From: Actinomycetes bacterium
GTDB lineage: Bacteria; Actinomycetota; Acidimicrobiia; Acidimicrobiales; SZUA-35
Length of the DNA: 17,923 nt
Assembly: GCA_024227975.1 (NCBI GenBank)
Contig: JAAETV010000681.1
Span: forward strand, 1-17,923
Direction of reading: 5' to 3'
Every line of letters begins with the position of its first letter. Position 1 is the stretch's first letter. The position numbers and the translations under genes were made by a program. Under the pieces are notes generated by a model. It did not search any database. It was not told the DNA's origin and saw only the letters and a program-made list of their open reading frames with translations. Positions 1 to 6,475 of the stretch are shown here, in pieces.

Positions 1-125
1 AGCAGTTGGAACTGTGTCGGAGCTGGCCGAACCAGACCGAAGTCACCGTCTCCGGCAACCATTTCTGCCAGGAGGACTCGCCAGACGAGATTGGCCAAGC
101 CATCGCGGCCTGGCTCCCAACCTGA
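1..125 (+). CDS. Haloalkane dehalogenase-like alpha/beta hydrolase, C-terminal end (partial)
   Basis: Reading from base 3 there is an open frame of about 40 codons ending at TGA 123-125; the 5' part lies outside the window. The peptide contains [15 protein letters not shown] followed by [17 protein letters not shown]. This matches the C-terminal end of haloalkane dehalogenases of the LinB/DhaA type, where the His of the G-x-HF segment is the catalytic base and QED(S/N)PDEIG is a family hallmark. These enzymes hydrolyse carbon-halogen bonds in the cytoplasm through an Asp-His-Glu/Asp triad. The nucleophile Asp and cap domain are not visible, so halide chemistry is inferred from the C-terminal signature alone. 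A related epoxide hydrolase or haloacetate dehalogenase is the main alternative. A different frame over the same bases (14-211) is rejected because this one has clear family similarity. Confidence 0.8.
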   Translation, partial: QLELCRSWPNQTEVTVSGNHFCQEDSPDEIGQAIAAWLPT

Positions 126-188
126 TCCGGGTCCCCACACTAGATGCAGAGGCCGCTATTGTTCTCAGTCGGGTAGATATTCCGAACC

Positions 189-193
189 AAGGA
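189..193 (+). promoter_or_regulatory. Ribosome binding site deciding the start at 201
   Basis: AAGGA lies 7 bases upstream of ATG 201 and only 1 base upstream of the alternative GTG 195, so it favours ATG 201 for the large membrane protein. Confidence 0.55.
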
Positions 194-200
194 CGTGCCG

Positions 201-2714
201 ATGGCCATTGAGCACTCAGCGAACAAGCGTCGGCCGTGGGTGATCCTAGTTCTGCTGCTCGGACTCACGGTCCTTTTTGGAGCGCTCAGCTCGACGGCGC
301 TGGCGGCGACAGCCGAGGCCGAAGGGGCCCAAGATCAGCTACCGCTCGACGATTTCGAGATCGCCGTTCCCGACGTTGTCGTCGTCATGATCGGCGCGGA
401 GCTGACCGAAAACGAGCTCGACACTCTGATCATCAACCTGGAGAAGGCTCACGGAGTGGCCTGGGCCGCCAGCGACCTGACCTCGCCGGTGAGGCCAAAT
501 GTCTTGATTGGTTTCGATCCTGATGTGTCCGAATCTGCGTTGAGGGCGGTCGAGAACGTCGTCGAGGCTCACCCCAAGGGGGGCGGCCTTGCCCTGGCCG
601 GCCGGGCCGTCTACGACCAGGCCCTGAGCAATCGGATCGGGACGACCCTCCTCATCGTTGTCATGTTGGCCAGTGCGGCGGTAGCCATCCTCGTCGGCTG
701 GTTGGCCCGGGCCCAACACGGCCTGCTGGTCGGTGCGAGCCTGGTCGTGGCCGGCTGGTTGAGCGCAACCTTGGGAGGTCGGGCTGCTGGCCCCTTCGAC
801 GGCTCCATCGTCTCCACCGCCATTCCCGCGGTCCTGGCCGCAATAGTGATCTCTGTCTTCGTCTCGATGCGGCTGTTGGGCTGGTTCGCCGACCCTGTAG
901 GTGAGGACTTGGCGGACATGATTCGACGGTCAGTCACTGCCCTGGCCGTCGAACTGGGTCTGCTCTTCGCTGGCTTGGTCGTCGCTGCTGTCTTCCTGGA
1001 AATGGTGGGCTCGACCCGATCGGTGGTCACCGTTGGCCTTGTTGGAGCAATCACGGGCACCTTCTTGACGCTGGCCATCGTCGCACCCGGCCTGGCGGGC
1101 CTCCATGGGGCTGGCATCACCGCTGAGTCGCACCGGGGTGATGGCCTGAACCCCCTCGTCCCACTGCAATCAATGGTCCAGGGCTGGCCAAATGGACGCC
1201 AGTTCCCCATCCTGGTTCTGCTGGCCTTCGGCTTCTTCTTCGGCTTCCTGAGCCTCCTGGCACTGGCCACCACCACCGTGCCGGCCCTGATGGGCCAGGA
1301 CCCAGTCGACGCCGACGACACGATCGCCGTCGCCGTCCAGGAGCGGCTCATTGACAGTGGGGGGGACCCGACCGCAGCCGTGCTGGCCGTGTTCCCACCC
1401 GGGACCGATCAGCTGGCCAAGACCCCCTGGTTCCAGCGGGTCTCGGGGATCGCGGCCGTCGGCCGGGTCGACACCTCGGTCGGGCGATACCTGAAGGGGG
1501 AGCTGGTGACGCTGGAAGGAAACCCTGTCGGCCCCCTGGCCGAGGCTCTCGACGGTGACGAAGCTCCTCGTTTCGCCCTAGTCGTTCCCATCGTCGGCGG
1601 CCGTAGTGCGGCGGGGCAGGGCTTGGTTGACGCCATCGTCGTCAACGACGCTTCGGCCAAGGCCGAGCTGAGCGGGCTTCCCGTCGACGCCAATCGGGCG
1701 GCTGACCGCGATCGCTCAGTGGTCTGGTTGACCATGATCACCCTGGCCGTGCTGGCTGGCGTCGGAGTCTTCATACTGGTCGGTGATCTGGCCTTGGCTG
1801 CCATGACCACCAGCCTGCGCCTGCTCGACTCGATGGCTCTGGTCGGTCTCTACCACCTAGTAGCCGGTGATGTCTCGGGATCCGAGTTGTTGGTGCTGGT
1901 CATGACGATCAGCCTCGGTCTCGGCCTGTTCGAGCTGGCGTTCCTTCGCCGTTTGCTGTTGAGTAACAACGGAGATGGCGGTGAGACCACCGTAGAGCAA
2001 GCCCTGAGTCGAGAAGGTTGGGCCGCGGTAGTTGGCCTCGGGATCGTCGGCATCGCCAGCGTCGGGCTCATCGGGGGAGGGGAGGGACCGTTGACCAGGC
2101 TTGGGATCGTCTCCTTCGTCGCCATCGCCGTCGAGATCGTGGTTGGTATTTGGTTGCTGCGCCCAGCCATCATGGGCACCCGGGCCATCACCCATCTTGC
2201 CTCTCAGCCCGTCGACAGGGCCCTACGCACCTTGTCCGGGGCAGGGAACCTTGACGAGTTGGAGCACCAGCGTTGGGCCGGGATTGTGGCCGAGCTGCTT
2301 GCGGCCGAGTTCCAGTTCCAAGCCGACCCTGGCCTGGCCAACATGGAGACTGTATTCCAGGCTGACACCCCACTGTTCCGCAAGGCGGTTGAACACCATC
2401 AGAACCTGGCTGGGGCTGGGCTTCGCATCATCGGTCGCGCCCCCCAGTTGAGGACGGTGCAAATTGTGGCTTCATCGCCCCAGGCCACAGTGGCGGTCAC
2501 TGTCGACCATCCGGTCCGCCAGCTGGTTGACCAGGCCGGCAAGATCGTTGGTGTACGCAGGGCCGAGCGTCGATCCGTGATGTTGTGGCTTGCTCCTCAC
2601 GACAACGGCACCCACCGGATCGCCGATTCGGTCGAGCTGGGGGCCATGCCATTGGGTGACGCCGATACGGTCGCCCCGTCCTTCGCCTCCGTTTCTCGAG
2701 CGATCGTCGAATAG
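201..2714 (+). CDS. MMPL/RND-like polytopic membrane protein with soluble C-terminal domain
   Basis: A protein of 837 residues with ATG 201 as start. An AAGGA at 189-193 sits 7 bases before it, whereas the in-frame GTG at 195 has only 1 base of spacing. Visible layout: a signal-anchor-like helix (about 12-34); an extracytoplasmic segment (35-148); a cluster of about six membrane helices (150-355); a second hydrophilic segment (356-505) with a stretch like the MMPL porter-loop (PWFQRVSGIAAVGRVDTSVG); four to five more helices (506-653); and a hydrophilic tail of about 180 residues. Helix, loop, helix cluster, loop, helix cluster is the RND/MMPL plan, but no textbook MMPL signature is obvious, so substrate and even transport function are inference. 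The tail (about 685-820) has an alternating alpha/beta pattern ending in LWLAPHDNGTHRIADSVEL, resembling NTF2/SnoaL or Tim44-like folds. A weak -10 candidate (TATTGT, 157-162) lies upstream. Confidence 0.6.
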   Translation: MAIEHSANKRRPWVILVLLLGLTVLFGALSSTALAATAEAEGAQDQLPLDDFEIAVPDVVVVMIGAELTENELDTLIINLEKAHGVAWAASDLTSPVRPNVLIGFDPDVSESALRAVENVVEAHPKGGGLALAGRAVYDQALSNRIGTTLLIVVMLASAAVAILVGWLARAQHGLLVGASLVVAGWLSATLGGRAAGPFDGSIVSTAIPAVLAAIVISVFVSMRLLGWFADPVGEDLADMIRRSVTALAVELGLLFAGLVVAAVFLEMVGSTRSVVTVGLVGAITGTFLTLAIVAPGLAGLHGAGITAESHRGDGLNPLVPLQSMVQGWPNGRQFPILVLLAFGFFFGFLSLLALATTTVPALMGQDPVDADDTIAVAVQERLIDSGGDPTAAVLAVFPPGTDQLAKTPWFQRVSGIAAVGRVDTSVGRYLKGELVTLEGNPVGPLAEALDGDEAPRFALVVPIVGGRSAAGQGLVDAIVVNDASAKAELSGLPVDANRAADRDRSVVWLTMITLAVLAGVGVFILVGDLALAAMTTSLRLLDSMALVGLYHLVAGDVSGSELLVLVMTISLGLGLFELAFLRRLLLSNNGDGGETTVEQALSREGWAAVVGLGIVGIASVGLIGGGEGPLTRLGIVSFVAIAVEIVVGIWLLRPAIMGTRAITHLASQPVDRALRTLSGAGNLDELEHQRWAGIVAELLAAEFQFQADPGLANMETVFQADTPLFRKAVEHHQNLAGAGLRIIGRAPQLRTVQIVASSPQATVAVTVDHPVRQLVDQAGKIVGVRRAERRSVMLWLAPHDNGTHRIADSVELGAMPLGDADTVAPSFASVSRAIVE

Positions 2715-2737
2715 GGACTGCCCCAAGGGAACGCTTG

Positions 2738-2743
2738 TAGCCT
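2738..2743 (+). promoter_or_regulatory. Candidate -10 element for the transsulfuration operon
   Basis: TAGCCT fits the actinobacterial TANNNT -10 pattern and is identical to the hexamer ahead of the ABC-F gene in this window. It would give a leader of about 50 bases before cbs. No convincing -35 box is seen. Nothing in the short leader looks like an S-box or other riboswitch. Confidence 0.3.
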
Positions 2744-2801
2744 GCAAGGGGTTTCTGAGCCGCTGAGCCGGACACGCCCAACAACGGAAGGACTGTTCGG
2801 G

Positions 2802-4175
2802 ATGGAGATCGCTGAATCGGTGCTTGACCTGATCGGGAATACTCCGATGGTCAAGCTCCGTCAAGTAGCCGGAGGGCTGGCTTGTCCGGTGGTGGTCAAG
2901 CTCGAGACCACCAATCCGGGTGGCAGCTCGAAGGACCGGCCGGCCTTGACCATGATCGAGGCGGCCGAACGTGACGGCCTGCTCGAGCCTGGTGGCACCA
3001 TCGTCGAACCGACCTCGGGCAATACAGGTGTCGGCCTCGCCATCGTCGCCGCCCAACGGGGTTATGACTGCATATTCGTCGTTACCGACAAGGTGGCCCC
3101 CGAGAAGATCGATCTGCTCCGAGCCTATGGGGCGGAGGTCATCGTGTGCCCCGTGGCCGTCGCCCCAGAGGACCCTGATTCCTACTACTCGACTGCTGAA
3201 CGGCTGGTGAGCGAGGTCCCGAATGCCTTCCGCCCCAACCAATACGCCAACCAGGCCAACCCGGCCGCCCACCTGGCCACCACCGGCCCTGAGATCTGGC
3301 GCCAGACCGATGGCAAGGTGACCCACTTCGTGGCTGGAGCTGGTACCGGGGGGACCCTGACTGGGGTCGGCCGCTTCTTGAAGAGCCAGAACGAGGCCGT
3401 CCAGATCGTGGCCGCAGATCCTGAGGGGTCGGTCTACTCCGGCGGGGCCGGTCGCCCCTACCTGGTGGAAGGGGTTGGTGAGGACTTCTGGCCGACGACC
3501 TACGACGCTGATCTCGTCGATCAGGTCATCGCCGTCTCTGACCGCGACTCCTTCCTAACTGCTCGTCGGGTGACCGAGCGCGAAGGGCTACTGATCGGAG
3601 GCTCAGGAGGTACTGCGGTTGCCGCTGGGCTGCGCCTTGCCGCTGGGTTGAGTGCCGACGATCTGGTCGTGATCCTGATTCCTGATTCGGGGCGGGGCTA
3701 CCTCAGCCGGGTTTTCAACGACGAGTGGATGGCGGGCTTCGGGTTCTTGTCGGCCGAAGGGGCGGTGGTGGCCGATGTGCTTGAAGCCAAGGAGACCAAC
3801 CGGCCTCCCCTCCTATACGCCCAACCCGGTGATCGGGTTCGTGATGTCGTCGATCTGATGCGTCACCATGGTGTCTCCCAGCTGCCAGTGGCCAAGGGCG
3901 CGATGCCGTTGGCCGCGGCCGAAGTATCGGGCTCGATCAATGAGCTGCGCATCATGGAGGCCGCATTCACCAACTCCAGCGTTCTCGATCGCTCGGTCGA
4001 GGATGTCATGAGCCCGGCCATGCCAACCATCGGCATCGGTCAACCGGTGGAGTTGGCCGTCCACCTCCTTGACATGGCCCCAGCTCTGCTCGTTCTCGAT
4101 GGAGGACGGCCGCGCACAGTGGTGGCTAGAGCTGACCTCCTCTCATTCCTGTCTCTCGATCCAGCAACGGCCTGA
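2802..4175 (+). CDS. cbs: Cystathionine beta-synthase
   Basis: A 457-residue PLP enzyme that condenses serine and homocysteine into cystathionine, the first step of reverse transsulfuration, in the cytoplasm. The N-terminal fold-type II domain (1-about 325) shows NPGGSSKDR with the PLP lysine at K44, the substrate-binding TSGNTG loop (71-76), QYANQANPAAH typical of CBS/CysK, and the phosphate-binding GAGTGGT (179-185). The C-terminal region (about 335-457) is a pair of CBS domains. This separates it from plain cysteine synthase and suggests ligand control, as in other regulated CBS enzymes. Length matches actinobacterial Cbs. GGAAGGA at 2786-2792 lies 9 bases before ATG 2802. The next gene begins 10 bases after the stop, so they are almost certainly cotranscribed. 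A cysteine synthase with O-acetylserine as substrate is the less likely alternative. Confidence 0.9.
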   Translation: MEIAESVLDLIGNTPMVKLRQVAGGLACPVVVKLETTNPGGSSKDRPALTMIEAAERDGLLEPGGTIVEPTSGNTGVGLAIVAAQRGYDCIFVVTDKVAPEKIDLLRAYGAEVIVCPVAVAPEDPDSYYSTAERLVSEVPNAFRPNQYANQANPAAHLATTGPEIWRQTDGKVTHFVAGAGTGGTLTGVGRFLKSQNEAVQIVAADPEGSVYSGGAGRPYLVEGVGEDFWPTTYDADLVDQVIAVSDRDSFLTARRVTEREGLLIGGSGGTAVAAGLRLAAGLSADDLVVILIPDSGRGYLSRVFNDEWMAGFGFLSAEGAVVADVLEAKETNRPPLLYAQPGDRVRDVVDLMRHHGVSQLPVAKGAMPLAAAEVSGSINELRIMEAAFTNSSVLDRSVEDVMSPAMPTIGIGQPVELAVHLLDMAPALLVLDGGRPRTVVARADLLSFLSLDPATA

Positions 4176-4185
4176 AGGAAACCTG

Positions 4186-5367
4186 ATGATCAACGACGAT
4201 GACCTCGCCGAGACCCAGGAAGGGAGCCAGTCTTGGCGATTCGCCACCAAGGCCATTCACGCTGGTCAGGATCCCGAACCGTTGACGGGTGCCGTCACCG
4301 TTCCCGTGTTCCAGACCTCGACCTTCGCCCAGCCCGAGGTCGGTAAGCACCTGGGCTATGAGTACGCCCGGACGGGCAATCCCACTCGAACCGCCCTCCA
4401 GAACGCCCTGGCGGCGCTGGAAGGAGCCGCCTTCGGGGTCTCATTCGCCAGCGGTTTGGCCGCCGAGGATGCCATCTTGAGGTTGCTGGAGCCTGGCGAC
4501 CATGTCGTCATGGGCAACGACGCCTATGGCGGTACCTTCCGTCTCATCAGCAAGGTGTTCGGTCGGGCCGGGATCACCTGGTCGGCCCATGATCTGTCCG
4601 ATCCGGCGACCGTCGGCGACGGCTGGCCGGGAGCTACCAAGCTGGTCTGGGTCGAGACACCGACCAATCCTCTTCTGACGGTGGTCGATATCGAGGCTGT
4701 GGCCGATATCGCCCGCCGGGCCGGGGCCATGCTGGTGGTCGACAACACCTTCGCCACCCCCTACCTCCAACAACCGCTGGCCAGTGGAGCCGACATCGTC
4801 GTTCACTCGACCACCAAGTACATCGGGGGTCACTCCGACGTGGTCGGCGGGTTCGTTGCCACCGATGACAGTGAGATACACGATCACCTGACCTTCATCC
4901 AGAACGCCGTCGGGGCCGTTCCCGCTCCATGGGACTGCTACCTGACCCTTCGGGGGGTGAAGACGCTGGCCCTTCGTATGGATCGCCACAACCAGAATGC
5001 CGAGGCTCTGGTTGAGCTACTGGTCAGCCATCCCGCAGTCGAGGCCGTGCTCTACCCCGGCCTACCGGCCCACCCCGGCCATCACGCGGCCAAGAAGCAG
5101 ATGAGGGGGTTCGGGGGCATGATCAGCTTCCGGGTCGGCTCCCAGGATGCTGCCACCAGGATCATCGAGGCGACCGAGCTGTTCACGTTGGCCGAGTCGC
5201 TTGGTGCGGTCGAATCGCTGATCGAGCATCCGGGGGTAATGACCCATGCCTCTGCCGCTGGCTCCCCGCTCGAAGTTCCCGCTGACCTGATCCGGTTGTC
5301 GGTCGGCATCGAGGATCATCGGGATCTGGTTGCCGACCTGGTCCAGGCTCTCGACATCCTGCGCTGA
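4186..5367 (+). CDS. metB: Cystathionine gamma-lyase / gamma-synthase (Cys/Met metabolism PLP enzyme)
   Basis: A 393-residue fold-type I PLP enzyme of the Cys/Met metabolism family. Start ATG 4186 is chosen because AAGGA (4175-4179) lies 6 bases upstream and family similarity begins right after it (RFATKAIHAGQ). An earlier in-frame start would overlap cbs by about 100 bases and add an unrelated N-terminus. Visible motifs are YEYARTGNPTR (58-68), which contacts the PLP phosphate of the neighbouring subunit; DNTFATPYLQQPL; and DIVVHSTTKYIGGHSDVVGG with the Schiff-base lysine at K211. Lying directly behind cbs, it most likely cleaves cystathionine to cysteine, 2-oxobutyrate and ammonia. Lyase and synthase (metB) cannot be told apart reliably by eye, and many actinobacterial members are annotated metB. 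The gap to cbs is 10 bases, and the next gene starts 11 bases after the stop. Confidence 0.9.
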   Translation: MINDDDLAETQEGSQSWRFATKAIHAGQDPEPLTGAVTVPVFQTSTFAQPEVGKHLGYEYARTGNPTRTALQNALAALEGAAFGVSFASGLAAEDAILRLLEPGDHVVMGNDAYGGTFRLISKVFGRAGITWSAHDLSDPATVGDGWPGATKLVWVETPTNPLLTVVDIEAVADIARRAGAMLVVDNTFATPYLQQPLASGADIVVHSTTKYIGGHSDVVGGFVATDDSEIHDHLTFIQNAVGAVPAPWDCYLTLRGVKTLALRMDRHNQNAEALVELLVSHPAVEAVLYPGLPAHPGHHAAKKQMRGFGGMISFRVGSQDAATRIIEATELFTLAESLGAVESLIEHPGVMTHASAAGSPLEVPADLIRLSVGIEDHRDLVADLVQALDILR

Positions 5368-5378
5368 GGGAGACCATC

Positions 5379-6299
5379 GTGACAGATGCGGCAACAATCG
5401 CAGTAGAGCCGAAGTCGGGTCGCTACCAGTCGCTGGAGCGGGCTGTTGTTGCTGGCGGCGGTCGTCTCGCCCCAATCGACGAGGCCGACGCCCTGGTCTG
5501 GGCCGACCCTGACCTTCCCCATGAGCTACCGGCGATGATGGCCAAAGGCCAGGACCTCTCGTGGGTTGGTCTGCCTTTCGCCGGCATTGAGCCCTACGTC
5601 CCATACCTCGATCATGGGCGTGTCTGGACCTGTGCCCGTGGTGTCTACGCCCGACCAGTGGCCGAGCATGTCCTGGCTCTCGGCTTGGCCGGATTGCGAG
5701 GTCTGGTCGGCTATGCCCAGGCCTCGACCTGGACCGCCCAACTGGGACGGAACCTGGTCGATGGCAAGATCGTGATATTCGGGGCCGGAGGTATAGCCGA
5801 TGAGCTCATTGCCCTGTTGGAGGGGTTCAACTGTGAGGTGTCCGTAGTTCGCCGCCGGCCCGATCCCGTGTTGGGGGCTACTCGGACCGTTGGCCTCGAT
5901 CAACGCCTCGGAGTGCTGGGTGAGGCCGATCTGGTGATATTGGCCCTGGCTCTCACCTCCGAGACCGAGGGCATCATCGGTGAACAAGAACTGGCAGCAA
6001 TGGCCCCCCATGCCTGGCTGGTCAATGTCGCCCGCGGCGCTCATGTCGACAACGAGGCACTGGTCGCCGCCATCGACAGTGGGTCGATCGCTGGCGCCTG
6101 CCTCGATGTGACCGAGCCCGAGCCTCTGCCTGATGGTCATCCCCTCTGGTCGCGGTCGAATGTCTTGATCACCCCCCACGTTGGCAACACGCCAGAAATG
6201 GGGGTTCCCCTCCTGGCCGACCATATTGAGCAGAACGTCGCCCGGTTCTGCGCTGGCGAGCCCCTACTGGGGGTCATCGACGTCGACGCCGGATACTGA
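5379..6299 (+). CDS. D-isomer specific 2-hydroxyacid dehydrogenase
   Basis: A 306-residue NAD(P)-dependent oxidoreductase related to phosphoglycerate dehydrogenase. It starts at GTG 5379; a GAGGGAG ribosome binding site overlaps the stop of the previous gene, giving tight coupling. The Rossmann glycine motif GAGGIA is at 135-140. The catalytic triad of the family is complete: Arg in NVARGAHVDN (R219), Glu in DVTEPEP (E248) and His in ITPHVGN (H267), with the usual Arg-to-Glu spacing of 29. Family members interconvert 2-oxo acids and D-2-hydroxy acids. It lacks the ACT or ASB domains of full SerA, so serine synthesis is possible but not shown. Behind cbs and a cystathionine lyase, a role in reducing the 2-oxobutyrate product is an inference. 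Glyoxylate/hydroxypyruvate reductase is another option. Confidence 0.85.
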   Translation: MTDAATIAVEPKSGRYQSLERAVVAGGGRLAPIDEADALVWADPDLPHELPAMMAKGQDLSWVGLPFAGIEPYVPYLDHGRVWTCARGVYARPVAEHVLALGLAGLRGLVGYAQASTWTAQLGRNLVDGKIVIFGAGGIADELIALLEGFNCEVSVVRRRPDPVLGATRTVGLDQRLGVLGEADLVILALALTSETEGIIGEQELAAMAPHAWLVNVARGAHVDNEALVAAIDSGSIAGACLDVTEPEPLPDGHPLWSRSNVLITPHVGNTPEMGVPLLADHIEQNVARFCAGEPLLGVIDVDAGY

Positions 6300-6339
6300 G
6301 TGGTCGGTCCTACCCGAGCCATGTGTGTTCGCAGCCAGC

Positions 6340-6366
6340 GACGGACCGCTACTTAGCGGCTTCGTC
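6340..6366 (+). terminator. Candidate hairpin terminator after the transsulfuration operon
   Basis: CCGCTA (6346-6351) and TAGCGG (6354-6359) form a perfect 6-bp inverted repeat. They are flanked by GACG (6340-6343) and CGTC (6363-6366), which can pair across a small internal loop. It lies about 40 bases after the dehydrogenase stop. No T-run follows, so termination is plausible rather than shown. Confidence 0.35.
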
Positions 6367-6415
6367 CCGTGTTACAGCCGACGGTCACGGTCTCCTAGTT
6401 GTCATGCCGCTGGCC

Positions 6416-6421
6416 TAGAAT
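6416..6421 (+). promoter_or_regulatory. Candidate -10 element for the Hsp70-like gene
   Basis: TAGAAT fits the actinobacterial -10 consensus and gives a leader of about 48 bases before GTG 6476. No good -35 box is present at 17-18 bases upstream. A TTGTCA at 6399-6404 is too close (11 bases) to serve as one. Confidence 0.45.
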
Positions 6422-6475
6422 GGTGACGTAGCGGCCGTTTCAACGGTCGTTCGAGCCACGGGAGGAGGCATAGCG

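Noticed and set aside
14..211. Small plus-strand frame of 65 codons at the window start
   Set aside because: The overlapping frame from base 3 clearly encodes a haloalkane-dehalogenase C-terminus, so the small frame is spurious.
2715..2801. Possible S-box or other methionine/cysteine riboswitch before cbs
   Set aside because: The region is only 87 bases long and lacks the helices and conserved cores of SAM or homocysteine riboswitches.
2472..3326. Minus-strand open frame of 284 codons across the end of the membrane protein and the start of cbs
   Set aside because: It is a shadow of two well-supported plus-strand genes, with no domain and no ribosome binding site.
4069..4185. N-terminal extension of the cystathionine gamma-lyase frame into cbs
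   Set aside because: It overlaps the cbs coding end by about 100 bases and has unrelated sequence. ATG 4186 has a well-placed ribosome binding site.
6300..6475. Small plus-strand frame (6181-6426) reaching into the gap before the Hsp70-like gene
   Set aside because: Most of it lies inside the dehydrogenase gene, with no ribosome binding site. The gap is better explained by a hairpin, a -10 element and a leader.
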